NCBI GenBank assembly: GCA_015680685.1
Contig: MNCI01010871.1
Span: 675,030-739,029, forward strand
Origin: Gnetum montanum
Taxonomy: Eukaryota; Streptophyta; Gnetopsida; Gnetales; Gnetaceae
Direction of reading: 5' to 3'
Length of the DNA: 64,000 nt
The position numbers were made by a program, and so were the translations under genes. The notes beneath the pieces were generated by a model. The model ran no database searches. It was not told where the DNA came from and was given only the letters and a program-made list of their open reading frames with translations. Each line of letters opens with the position of its first letter. The first letter of the stretch is position 1. Positions 25,318 through 36,356 of the stretch are shown in pieces.

Positions 25318-26193
25318 TGATGGGACGTGATATTGCATGGGCTATGATATCGCGTATGCGATATTGCGTCTGTTGCGATATCGCATCCCTCGCGATATTG
25401 CGTATGCGATATCGCGTCTTCCCCTATGATATCATGTACATGATATCGCAGTGCGTCATCAAATCTATAAATAAGAGATGGCTCTTCCTTATTTCTTATT
25501 CTAGGCCTAGACCATAGCGAAACTCTGGTAGTTTTACCTCTCCAGAGATAGAATAATTTCCATGTGCCCACAGTAGGAGCTCCAAAGTGAACGGATCTTT
25601 ATTTGAGCAAATATTGTACCTGAACACAGGTTTGTGTATGGTAATAAAGATGGACTTCTTGGATAAACCTTGCAATGCATGGAATAAGCTAAATAGGATT
25701 TTACTTATTTTTAATTATTTTTTATTATTAAAATGATTTATTAATCATTAAATTTATCTCAACTCTTCTCTCCTAGTTAAGTGCATTCAGTATGACTACT
25801 TCGAGCACGGGCGTTACGCTTGGTGATCCCAGTAACGAATAGCATTTGGTAGCCAAGGTTGCATTGGTTTAGTGTGTGAATGGTAAGTGGGAATGGATAC
25901 TGATGCTAGGTTAATTAAGGCTTAGTTAGTTAGTTAATATTAGTTAATTAGTCTCTTCACCCTTCACCTGACTAGCATAGGAGATAAAATAGAAAAGATA
26001 TAAAAATCATATTCCTTAGACTTACTTAACCATACAACCATGAAAAATAAAAGTAAGTTTGGGAAGACAAAAAATGATTAACCTTAAATGTTCCATGAGG
26101 TGTGTAGGCACTTAGTCTACAGAGTTTGACTAGATCGCGCGTGTAACACTCGTAGTCGTATGGTTGAGTGTAGGGGTACCTCGCCACTCATCA
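25318..26193 (+). repeat. 3' LTR of element B
   Basis: 876 bp, from TGATGGGACG to CACTCATCA. The palindrome array (about 25325-25450) is longer than in the 5' LTR, placing TATAAATA at 25466, 148 bp from the LTR start. The terminal block 'ttgagtgtaggggtacctcgccactcatca' is the family end. Confidence 0.87.
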
Positions 26194-26211
26194 ATCAAGA
26201 TGGTTAATTAT

Positions 26212-27022
26212 TAATAAGTGGTGAGGTACCCCTACACCAAAACATACAAATAATTAAGGTGTTTATGCATGTTCTGGTCAAATTTCATGGACCTACAGTT
26301 CTTTGGTGCACTAGTTCTTCTAGGAAGTGAAATGGGTATTGAGAACATTTGTTGTCTTTTCAAGTACACTTGTGAAGCTTAAGGATATTGTTTAAGTGTA
26401 ATTGAGGTACATGAATTTTTATCATTTTATGTTTTATAAGTTTGATTACCTACAACAATAATGAAAGGTAGAGTAATTTAATATATAATTTATCTACTAC
26501 CTAACTAGCCTAACACAAGTACCAATCCCACTTTCTTGGACACATCTTGAACACATATAATGCTGCTAGGTTACCAAATGTTAAGTGTTGCTAGGTTATC
26601 AAGCACTATATGTATGCTCAAAGTGGCAATGGTCATGTTCATTAATAATTAGAAATTAATTTCTTAAATTAAATGCATGTACATTAAAGAAAACATTCAT
26701 CTATTCTCATTGCTGCAAGGATTGTTGAAAGAGTTCATTTTTATTCCTATCACACTACTGCCCTAAGGTATATTAGTGTTTGAACAAAGATCTGTACACA
26801 CTCAGAATCTTGTTGCAGGAACTTAGAAAATATTCTAACTCTAAAAGAAACAAACTACAATAGCTTCACTACTTTAACTGAAAAAACTATATCAAAATCA
26901 TGAGCCGAAGTGCTATATTTATAGGCTAGCATATATCCCCCAACATCGGATACCTGACATTGCATCCTAGCTCCAACGTTAGATACCCAACACTGGAGAA
27001 AATGAAATAGTATCATTTATCA
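26212..27022 (-). repeat. 3' LTR of element C
   Basis: The left end 'taataagtggtgaggtacccctac' is a mutated TGATGAGTGGCGAGGTACCCCTAC and the right end is ...catttatca. TATTTATA at 26916-26923 is the TATA box on the minus strand. The short U3 beyond it (26924-27022) carries 'catcggatacctgacat'-type repeats instead of GATATCGC palindromes. Confidence 0.8.
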
Positions 27023-27040
27023 TACCTCTACAACTAAATG
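27023..27040 (-). promoter_or_regulatory. Probable polypurine tract of element C
   Basis: On the minus strand 'tagttgtagaggta' abuts the LTR start TGATAAATG. It is weaker than the gggg box of A and B, probably through mutation. Confidence 0.4.
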
Positions 27041-29054
27041 AAAACTTATCCTCAAGTGAAGAAAAGGAAAAACAAGTTCCTTAAAAAATATTGGGAAGGT
27101 ATGGTATTATTGACTGAGATACAAACTGACCCATATGGAATAGACAAACTCTGAGTACCTAAGTGTATGGAGTTACAATCTTTACAAAATTGGATGTTCA
27201 TGATAACAGAAGTGAACACCCTAGATAAAACTAACACCCAATGCCTCTTGGTAGCTAGAGAGCGAGAGAAAAGATCCCACAATCATGAACAGTCCTCATC
27301 ATGTGATACTGTTGCATCATCCTTGGTGAAGATGTCCCACTTCCTATCCATGATTCCCACTACAATCATGATAGAATCATGAATTAGTATGCAATTTGTA
27401 ACATATAGCTATTAAATACCTTTTCTCGTCAGTGGTTACACTCGGCTAGGTTGTAATTGTGGTAGATTGATTCCTTTAGTAGTGTTAGGAGGAGGAATGA
27501 CAAATAGGGTAAAATAGATAAGTAGTATATTAAATTTGAAAAGGTTCTACACAAGGAAATATTTGAAGAGGGTGTAAGAATTCACAATAGTAAAAAGGAA
27601 GGTTCACTAAAAAATGTTATGAAGATATGCACAACTGGATGTCATTGATGAGTTAAACAAAGGGATTTGATTGTAAGAGTGTCTAAGGGTAAATAACTTA
27701 ACCAATTCAACCAAAAGATATGTAAGTGGGTCCTCCCCAAAGCAAGCATAGGCCTTTTATGCCCTTGCATAACTTTAAACGAAAGAGTCAGTGGGCTCCA
27801 TGGATGATTAGTGATTATAGAAGGTTAAGTACAAAAACCTAGAAGAAACTACCTAAGAATTCCGATACATCAAACTAGGACATTGAACAAGAACATGAAA
27901 CTGGTAGTGAGGTGAGATATGGAAATCATAGATGCATGAGAGAGAGAGAGAGAGTGGAATCGAGTTCCTGATTAAGGTCACATGAAGGCCCTTGTGGATT
28001 TTATGGTTAAATGACTTGATAAGATTCTTCATTAGTCTATACCAAAACCAACCATGTTAAGTAACTTCACATTGTCATTCTAAGACCAATCCATCCCCCT
28101 AAGACATGAGAGTGATCTCATAGAACAACCACCATTCCTTATTAGAGAAGAGAAAAGAAGTAGGAAGTGAGGAAGGGTCTTAGTTAGAGGGGACCCTCAA
28201 GGATGGGTAACATGTCTTTCTAGTCCCATAACTAGTGCTTGTAGCTCATTTATTTTGTCTAAGGGATGTGCTTTGAATTCCAATCATTTTTTTTGAAATG
28301 GAAACCACACCATGCAAAGACGTATGCATTTATTTTTTCTAAGGAGTGTGTTTTGAATTCTCATCATTTTTTAAAGATGGAAACCACACCATGCAAAGAC
28401 TTATTCAACTTCCTTTTATTGGTCAACACGGAATGGTAAGAAGTCTATGAAAATACACATGTACCCAAGCAAACAAAAAGATAGAAAGAATACTAAATCC
28501 CCTTGAAGTCACACCCTATTCAAACCTTTGAATCCTTCCTAATTCTAGAAACTACCAAAGTCACAAGTTTGTTAAAGTTTCATTAATGAAAAAGGGACTG
28601 CATGTTTCCAGAACAAGGAAAATTATAGATTTTGTAGATGGGTGGATGTTGTGGACTTACTACCTATTGCATGAAAAAGAACCATGTCCTAATCATTAGT
28701 AACAAAATTCAAAGCCAAAATCTAGATACCAACAATCAAATAACTGAATAGTACATACCACTATCAAGCAATGAATTACCATTGTGCCTGCTACGTATTA
28801 TTAACAATAACCTAGAAAATCACACTAAAATAAAAGAAAATATAAAATAAATTGTAAAATATTCAAAAAATAGCAAATGTACTAATGATGGTGTCAAAAA
28901 AAATGAACAAAGATTAATAAAATGAAAATAAGATGTAAAATAAAGAATGTGTAAAATAAAAATATGTGAAACAAAAATATGAAAAGCTAAGGAGCCATTT
29001 ATATGGTTAGCATGGATGGCCATATCCTCCATATCTAAGTTAAAAGTAGGAGAT
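27041..29054 (-). other. 3' spacer of element C
   Basis: The spacer is homologous, on the minus strand, to the spacers of A, B and element 1, for example the 'gctttggggaggaccc' block near 27725 and 'gagg-atggccatccatgctaaccatat' near 29000. A GA-repeat lies at about 27935-27955. No recognised protein; an open stretch at 27052-27282 has no recognisable family. Confidence 0.65.
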
Positions 29055-30137
29055 TTAAAATATGGAGTATGGTTGTCCATCCGATGAGGCGTTTCTTGTA
29101 TTAGCTAGCTTATGTTCATGGAAAGGTTTGATTTGTTGGATGTTGATTAGTTGTTTCTTGTTTGGACTCTCAAGTTTGTAGATCATCATGACCCTAGAAG
29201 GAAAAGTTTCAAAAATGATGTAAGGTCCTTCACACAACATTGGAAACTTAATTTGTTGAGGTACGTGTGTGGGGTTCCAGTAGAGGACCTTATCTCTAGA
29301 TTGAAATTTGACTTTTCTGATTTTAAAGTCATGGAAATTTTTGTTGTAGGCATTGTGCAACTCATTAGATGATAGGGCCACCAATCAATTTTCGTCTAGC
29401 AAGTTTAGATTTATTAGTCTTTCTTTTTGTGCTAGAATTAAGTCAAGGTCAAGGTCCCAGGATGTTGAAAGTGTATAGAGCTTGAATTAAATAGGAAGTG
29501 TTGGTAATTTTTCATACACAAGCTCATAAGGAGAATAGCCTATTGGAAGTTTCCATGTTGAGTGGTAGGCCAAAAGGGAATCGTTGAGTTTTGTGCTCCA
29601 GTATTTCCTATATTTGCTAATAGTTCCTATTAGAATCCTTGTGATTTTCCTATTGGTAACCTCAACTTAACCATTAGCTAGGGGTGGTATGGTGTTGTGA
29701 GTTTATATTCAACCCCGAAGCATTACATAAGCTTCTAAAAAGTAGTTCTTGTAAAGTGAGTTCCATTATTAGAAATTAATGCACTTGGCATACCAAACCT
29801 GTTTACAACATTTTGTTGTACAAAGTGACCAACAGTAGAAGATGTATAGTCAATGATGACTACGCCTTCTACCCATTTCATACAATAGTCTACTATAGTT
29901 ATGATGTACACCTTTCCATTTGACATGGATGTGATGGGACCGATGAAGTTAATGCCCTAGATGTTAAAAGGTTCTAGTGGTTGAATCCATTGTTAAGGTC
30001 CCTCCATTCAAGCAGTTATTCCACCATCTTGTTGGCATTGTTCACAAAAGTAGACATAATGATGAACATCCCTGAAGATTGTTGGCCAGTAGTATCCTAT
30101 TGTTAGGATCTTAATGGCCATGCATCTCCTAGCATAG
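29055..30137 (-). pseudogene. Integrase of element C, distal part
   Basis: Read on the minus strand from 30137, the frame begins ARRCMAIKILTIGYYWPT and FCEQCQQDGGI, the second half of the integrase zinc finger with its Cys pair. The core follows (TIVDYCMKWVEG near 29890, with the first catalytic Asp). The second catalytic Asp has become Asn in ISNNGTHF (about 29755). The C-terminal region at 29055-29384 (109 open codons) ends in the linker after FHEHK. Stops interrupt the middle. The first half of the zinc finger lies at 37353-37650, on the far side of element A. Confidence 0.8.
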
Positions 30138-31105
30138 TGATGAGATGCGATATCGCATGCACCACGACATCGTGTACACGATATCGCGGCTGTCGCAATA
30201 TCGCGTGATCCCCTGCGATATCGCGGTCTGCTACCAAATCTATAAATAAGAGGCAGCACTCCCCTCATTTCTCATCCTAGGCTTAAAGTAGGGAAACTCT
30301 GGCAGTTTGATCACTCCAGAGATAGAATATTTTCCATGTGCCTGCAGTAGGAGTCCCCAAGTGAATGGATCTTTATTCGAGCAGCTTTGTACCTGAACGC
30401 AAGTTGTGTATGGCAATAAAGACAAGCTTTGTGGATAAACCTTGTAGTGCATGGAATAGGATTTATTACCTATTATTTCTTACATGTTATTTATTACATG
30501 CATTAGCACGGCATCAATACGACTTGATTACGAGCATTGACAAATGTGTACGGCTAATCAAGGAATCGGCCACTCATCGTGATTAGTCTCTCTCATCCTC
30601 AACTCCTAGAATGCAGAATGAGTACGACTTGATTACGAGCATCTACGGGTATGTACAGCTAGTCAAGGAATCAGCTGCTCATTATGTTTAGGCTAGTTAA
30701 GTGCCTCAGTATAACCACTTCGAGCACGTGCATTACATGTGGTGATCCCAGTAATGATTAGCATTTGGTAGCCACAATTGCATAGTTCAGGGTGTTTACA
30801 ATAAGTGGGAACAGATGTTAACGCTAGTTAATTTAGACTTAGTCCTTAGTTAGAGTTCATTAGCTCTCTCAATGCTTCACCTTGATAGCATAGGAGAAAA
30901 ATCATAAAAGACCATAAAAATCATATACCTCAGACTTACTTAACCATACATTATGACAAGAACAAGTAAGTCTAGGAAGACAACAAATGATTAACCCCAA
31001 GTGTTCCATGGGGTGTTTAGGCATTTAGTTTATGAAGTTTGACCAAATCATGAGTGCTACGCTCATTTCGTATGGTTGAGTGTAGGGGTACCTCACCACT
31101 CATCA
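30138..31105 (+). repeat. 5' LTR of element A
   Basis: The LTR runs TGATGAGATGCGATATCGCATG...CACTCATCA. U3 is 103 bp of GATATCGC-type palindromes before TATAAATA at 30241. The R/U5 part holds a roughly 105-bp tandem duplication starting at about 30511 and 30616 ('tacgacttgattacgagcat' in both), absent from B. Confidence 0.88.
30241..30248 (+). promoter_or_regulatory. TATA box of the element A 5' LTR
   Basis: TATAAATA then AGAGGC, directly after the palindrome array; same setting as in the other family LTRs (36488 in the 3' LTR). Confidence 0.6.
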
Positions 31106-31125
31106 TTGGCACCATTGCTGGGGAC
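31106..31125 (+). promoter_or_regulatory. Primer-binding site of element A, tRNA-Asp type
   Basis: ttggcaccattgctggggac follows the LTR without a gap. After the first T it differs from TGGCGCCGTTGCCGGGGA at three transition positions, so tRNA-Asp is the likely primer. Confidence 0.8.
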
Positions 31126-31244
31126 TAAGTGTTTGTGCACCAAATAGAAAATAAGGGATATCACTCACATAGTTGTGAGCCTCAACGAACCTTCGAGTTA
31201 ATCAAGAAATAATTTATATAATGGTGAATTAGCACACCAATAAG

Positions 31245-33770
31245 AATGCCTTCTTCTCTTAAGAGCAACTCACCACCTACGGACCACACACGAGATAGTC
31301 GACAAGATAAAACACATAACCAAAATCAGCCAAGTCTTAAACAATATAAGATGACATATACTCATCCCGATGAGTATATTCCTAATTTTACTTTTATTCT
31401 CCATTAGGATGAACAGTTGCGGTGGAGAGACTTGCAAGGTAAGATTTTGTTACCCCCAGATCGATCAATCTCTCACATGCTTTTCCGTGCCTTGGCACAG
31501 ATAGGCATGACCGAGCTATATGCTAAATACGTTGCGGAGGACTTTGACATGAGGGATTATTATCCCATAGATGCCCAACGTATGAGAGACTTAAGGTAGG
31601 AGAGCTAACATACACTGCTGAAGGGCAAGGTCCAACACGTCCTTAGCGAAATAGGAGATGAAGAACCCCTTATCATGAGTTCTTTAGCAAAAGATGTTCC
31701 CCATTGTAACGATGGTGAGGAGGTTGAGTATCAGAACCTACGATCAATGATACATATCCATGGTTCTGATGCCCATGAACACCAACTATTCATAGAGGGA
31801 ACAACCACTTACGCTAATGACAAGCACTTAGATCGTCACCACGATTGAGGCCGTAGCAGCCGAAGAGAAGGCAAGAAACATCGTCATGGTGATGGTTTCC
31901 CTTCTTCTTCTCCTTCATCCCATCACTCATCCTCTCCTTCCAAATTTGGGCACAACCACCATGAACATAAAGGTGAGGATAAAAGTAAGAAAGAAGAAAG
32001 ACCTTGACGGGAAAGTTGAGAGAGAGAATAAGGGCAAGGATGTAGGGAGAGTAGGGAACAATGCAGACATCATAGGCATCATGAAAGAGACGATCATGAT
32101 GAGCCCCTGCTTGTAACCTGAAGTATTCTTGACATAACGGAGGCAGTTAGGATTCCCACAAGGCATTTAAAGGATATCCGAATCAAATGATTAGACATGA
32201 ATAACATCCCATGATTTGAAGGGGGATATAGTGCTGATCCGCAAAATCATTTACAGGCATTCCACGATGCCTGTGCCTTGCAGAATATAGAAAATGAGTG
32301 GCAAAAACTTAAGTTGTTCCCAAGGACACTCACCAAAGAAGTAGAGAGCTAGTATTGGTCCTTAGAACCAGAAACCATTAGGAGGTGGAGTACAATGCTA
32401 GAACTATTCAACGAAAAGTATCAAACATACTCCAGAGTGTCCAATTTGCGTAAGTAGATCCAAGGCTAGAAGCAAGGTACACATGAACCCTTGGATGCTG
32501 CCATGGCCTAATACTACATATTGTTACATCGTTGCTTGGGCCATGGGTATGCTTAGTGGGATCAACTTTGCCACATTGTGGATGGGCTAAGGCATGAAAC
32601 TAGAAGAACCCTTGGAACTTATGCCCAATGGAGCCTCTCACAACTTAGAGCCCATGAAGTACGTAGCTTGTTGGAGTAAGCAGTGAAAGAAGAGGGTGAG
32701 CTACGCAAAATGGAAAGTGCAAAAGAGTATAACCATGATCCCTCCCTTTGATAGAAGGGAGTGAAATTTTGTGATGAAGAGGATGAGTCACCACTCGAAG
32801 AGTTGATGAATAGAAAGACCTTGCCACTTCAAAAACTCACAACCGAAATAGAGACTAAGGTAGATGACGTATGGAGTTCCTTAGACTCTAAAATTTAAAT
32901 TTTCTTAAAAATTGTAGAAGAGTCTAAGGTTGAACAAAGTAGTAAAAAAGGTAAGAAAAAGTGAAGAGATTTAGGCCCTACACATAACAAGGGTAAGGAA
33001 AACATCACTAACTCCGATGTGGCTGAGGATTCTGACACAAATGATGACGATGGATGTGAGATGTGTCAATATGATCATCCTAAGGGATGTTGCCCCATCA
33101 TCTCACATCTACAGGAGTCTGGGGTGTATGCACTTAATCCAAGACTCAACCAACAGAAAACACCCAAAAGGTTACCTTATCCACAAGGTAACCTAAGGTA
33201 GTTCCACCAATCACTAATGTATTATCCAAGTGGAACTCCACCACAGCCCATTGGACAACATCAACGGTGGCAATACCCACAGTCATGGGGGATGCCATTG
33301 CCGAAACATCAGTACCCTTACTGGAAGCCTAACCCTTATGGATATTATGTGTAGCAGCCGATTTCTCCAAATGACTCTATGAGTCACAAAACCCCCAACC
33401 GTCACTATCAAGTTTAGGAGTACTTTAGAAGGACTCCCTCTTCTCCGGGAGACACTCCATACCCACACCATCCTCCTAATCCATCTGCACCTCTTCCACC
33501 ACAAGTAGTTCCCATAACACCTCTTGCTGCAACAATGCAAGGGGAACTTCCTCCTCAACCACAGCAATGTCACACTACGAGAGCTGTAAATATCCAACTT
33601 GCTGCTGGTTTTGACACCTATAAAAAGAGAAGATCTTACTTTAGAACCAAAAGCCCAGGAAAACTCTCGCAACAATAAGTGGTTGAGGCCATGTACACTC
33701 CTCCACTATCTAACACTTCGGAGAACCCTTCAGTCTAACAGAGTGTAACGCATATGGTTATGTTAACGCA
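31245..33770 (+). pseudogene. gag pseudogene of element A
   Basis: The likely start is ATG at 31245 (MPSSLKSNS). Open stretches include 31417-31599 (LFRALAQIGMTELYAKYVAE) and a His/Asp/Lys-rich linker. The capsid-like region is at about 32130-32680 (FHDACALQNIENEW, LELFNEKYQTYSRVSNL). A zinc knuckle CEMCQYDHPKGCC at about 33055 keeps the C-x2-C-x3-H-x4-C spacing. About a dozen stops break the frame, mostly TAG at Gln or Trp positions. It aligns throughout with gag of B. The 130-codon minus-strand frame at 33283-33675 is only its shadow. Confidence 0.78.
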
Positions 33771-33792
33771 TACTGTAACTAACTGAATCAAG

Positions 33793-34578
33793 GTGGGCCA
33801 CCTTCCCAGGAAACTAATTGACCCTGGGAGTCCCTTAATCTATTTACGGATCGCTAGAAATGAACCACATGGGGCTCTTCTTGACTCAGGTTCCGCAGTC
33901 AACTTGATATCACAAGAGATGTATCACACCTGGAACTTGCCCCAACTGAAGAAGAGCAACATTCAACTAGAGCTGGCAGACCAATCCATTACCATTCCCT
34001 TGGGATTGGTTGAGGACATCATCACCACTGTGTGTGGTTGGTCTTACCCAGCTGATTTCCTGGTGATTGAAGTTAACAACAACGAAGGGGACTTCCCAAT
34101 TATAATGGGAAGGGCATGGCTAAGTACAGTAGACACATGCCTTAGGATCCGCGATCTTTCCTTGGAAATCTCTAAGATAAACATTTGTGGAAAGATTGAG
34201 AAGAGGAAAGTTCAGTGCATCACATACAGTGATTCATCGGGTGATGACATGGAGGAAATGCCTCCATGTAACAGGTGTGCCCAAGAAACTTTGAACCAAA
34301 GATGCCTGTATGTAGCAACCACACAAGAAGTAGTAGACACCCTGTGGTTGATAGCTACTAGAAGGAGCAAAAAAATATGCATGGAACAAACTGAGGAAAC
34401 CCATGCCAACAACGAAGGCAAAGACACCTTGGAATATGAGCATCACCAACTTCCACCCCTTAATCTAAGATCATCATTTGGGAGAAGTTGGACACTTTTA
34501 AGAAACTCAAACATGTGCTCATTATTTTGGATCTCTCCCTTTCCACTCAGTCATGGGGGAGATGGCCACCTATGCTAA
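33793..34578 (+). CDS. Open gag-protease fragment of element A (retropepsin domain)
   Basis: 261 open codons from ATG 33793, preceded by an in-frame stop (TGA at 33785). Residues about 28-40 read ALLDSGSAVNLIS, the D-S-G retropepsin active site. IPLGLVEDIITTVCGW lies around residues 70-85 and FPIIMGRAWLS around 100-110, as in Athila proteases. The C-terminal 130 residues, with CNRCAQE and an acidic region, resemble the segment before RT in C, but no RT follows; the frame ends in spacer sequence after SHGGDGH. In life it would be the end of a gag-protease polyprotein; the isolated start is arbitrary. It is the best-preserved coding block of A. Confidence 0.65.
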   Translation: MGHLPRKLIDPGSPLIYLRIARNEPHGALLDSGSAVNLISQEMYHTWNLPQLKKSNIQLELADQSITIPLGLVEDIITTVCGWSYPADFLVIEVNNNEGDFPIIMGRAWLSTVDTCLRIRDLSLEISKINICGKIEKRKVQCITYSDSSGDDMEEMPPCNRCAQETLNQRCLYVATTQEVVDTLWLIATRRSKKICMEQTEETHANNEGKDTLEYEHHQLPPLNLRSSFGRSWTLLRNSNMCSLFWISPFPLSHGGDGHLC

Positions 34579-34732
34579 TCATATGGGGCCCTCAGTTCTT
34601 TTTCAATTTTTGTTTTACAACATTTTTGTTTTACACATTTTTTTTTCACAAATTTTTTTAACTTTTCTAATTTTTGTTTTACAAATTTCTTTAACTTTTC
34701 TAATTTTTGTTTTACAAATTTTTTTAACTTTT

Positions 34733-35128
34733 NNNNNNNNNNNNNNNNNNNNNNNNNNNNNNNNNNNNNNNNNNNNNNNNNNNNNNNNNNNNNNNNNNNN
34801 NNNNNNNNNNNNNNNNNNNNNNNNNNNNNNNNNNNNNNNNNNNNNNNNNNNNNNNNNNNNNNNNNNNNNNNNNNNNNNNNNNNNNNNNNNNNNNNNNNNN
34901 NNNNNNNNNNNNNNNNNNNNNNNNNNNNNNNNNNNNNNNNNNNNNNNNNNNNNNNNNNNNNNNNNNNNNNNNNNNNNNNNNNNNNNNNNNNNNNNNNNNN
35001 NNNNNNNNNNNNNNNNNNNNNNNNNNNNNNNNNNNNNNNNNNNNNNNNNNNNNNNNNNNNNNNNNNNNNNNNNNNNNNNNNNNNNNNNNNNNNNNNNNNN
35101 NNNNNNNNNNNNNNNNNNNNNNNNNNNN
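34733..35128. other. Assembly gap (396 Ns)
   Basis: The gap begins inside a 33-bp tandem repeat. Apparent reading frames crossing it are artefacts. Confidence 0.99.
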
Positions 35129-36012
35129 ATTGGCTACAAGCACTAGTTATGGAACCAAAAGTGTTCCCTCTAACTAAGGCCCTTCTCGCTTCCCATTCTC
35201 TCCTTTGTTTTGTTGGAATGGTGGTGGCTCTTGGAGGATGTATTCTTGTTATCCAAGTGGATGGTTTAACTGAATGCATTGATGCGAAGTTATTGGATGT
35301 GGTTGGTTTGAGACCGGAGTTGTAATGAGATTTACCAAGTCACATTAATCATCAAACACACAAGGGGCTGTATACCACCTTGTTCTTGGGATTCCATTCC
35401 ATTTTCTTCTCTCCATACTCCTCTCCATTATTCACCTCATTGCCAATCGTATCATTAGTGTATATATTTTGGTTGATGCATTGTTTTCTTTTTGGTAAAT
35501 TCTTGTGGTTAAGACTTTAACTCTTGTTCCAAATGACATTTCCGGAACCTACGGACTCTTTGAATGTGGATTTGTCAGGGCATTAAAGGCATAAGCCTAC
35601 TCTGGGGAGGACCCACTAACATTCCTATTTGGAACCTTAGTTAAATTCTTTCCCTTAACATTTTGCAATTAATTTTCTTTTTGTTCATTTCCATCTTGAC
35701 ATCCACTTCATTGATGCCATAGTTGTCCCTTTTTATCTATCTTTCTTACTCCTTTTCCATATTCATTCTAATGCTACCAGAGGTTCACGATTAGTCATGG
35801 GGATATGAGGCCTGATTTTTTTGATTTTCTCCTAGCCTTGAAATTTTTTATTTTCTTCCTAACCCCTACACCTTCGGTAGTCATCATTAATATATTCCCA
35901 GATCCATATTAGCCATACCACAACCTAGCCAATGGACCTACACCGAAGCAAGGTATTAATTACATGATGATTCATTTACCCTTGCTAATATATGATTGTG
36001 TTGTGTGTGTAG

Positions 36013-36195
36013 ATGGTGGACATACAAACGGATTGGATCTGGAGAAAACACTTGGAATGGAGCAGCATTGAAGCAGCTATGCAAGGAGCAAGATCGATGG
36101 CGTGCTTATGGATGGACAATGAAGGTGCAATCTTGGTGTTGGCAGTAGCAACACTTCTTTCTCTCTCTCTTTCTCAGCTACCAACAAAGGCATGA
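36013..36195 (+). CDS. Small reading frame in the spacer, unknown function
   Basis: 60 codons beginning MVDIQTDWIWRKHLEWSS and ending in a Leu/Ser-rich stretch. The ATG directly follows 'tgtgtgtag', which looks like a splice acceptor. Element 1 has 'gtgattatag|ATGG' at the same place, and B has a frameshifted version of the peptide (WIWREHMEWS, AAMQGAR) near 24970. It lies between integrase and the 3' LTR, where Athila-type elements can carry an env-like ORF. It is too short to be an envelope, and I do not recognise it. It may be a remnant or chance. Confidence 0.3.
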   Translation: MVDIQTDWIWRKHLEWSSIEAAMQGARSMACLWMDNEGAILVLAVATLLSLSLSQLPTKA

Positions 36196-36356
36196 TGTCA
36201 TTGTAATAAGGTGTTCACCCTTGTTGTCATGAACACCAGTTTTCTCAAGTCTTGTAATAATGATCCATTTACATGTCATCCCATTAGTTCCATTCCCCTC
36301 AATAATTCCATACCTACCTGATATTATTGTAAGGAACTCGAGGATGAGTTTTCATT

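Larger units (their letters stand above)
19182..26193 (+). mobile_element. Element B: gag-protease-only Athila-like LTR element
   Basis: The element is flanked by target duplication ATCAA (19177-19181 and 26194-26198). Termini are TGATGGGACG...CACTCATCA. The order is 5' LTR, tRNA-Asp-like primer site, gag with zinc knuckle, protease, spacer, polypurine tract, 3' LTR. There is no RT, RNase H or integrase: after protease the sequence runs directly into the spacer at about 23400. Element A has the same structure, so the loss predates both insertions. It sits in an exon-like block of pseudogene P, 18 bp from the end of element C. Confidence 0.88.
34579..36356 (+). other. 3' spacer of element A with assembly gap
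   Basis: The spacer starts after the shared junction at about 34549. It includes a 33-bp T-rich tandem repeat ('ctaatttttgttttacaaat' and onward, about 34620-34732) running into the Ns. It then has the conserved block near 35550-35620, a second 'tagtcatggggata' box at 35791 and a small reading frame at 36013. Confidence 0.7.

Noticed and set aside
28820-29080. Membrane-protein-like minus-strand frame (Phe/Ile-rich) after integrase of C, as an env gene
   Set aside because: It is spacer sequence homologous to the T-rich non-coding spacer of A and B; hydrophobicity follows from T-richness.
33283-33675. 130-codon minus-strand frame in element A
   Set aside because: It is the reverse of the gag region, which has clear homologous coding sense on the plus strand in B; the minus-strand peptide has no recognisable motif.
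34553-35279. Long frames crossing the N gap on both strands
   Set aside because: They are open only because Ns contain no stops; the flanks are T-rich spacer.
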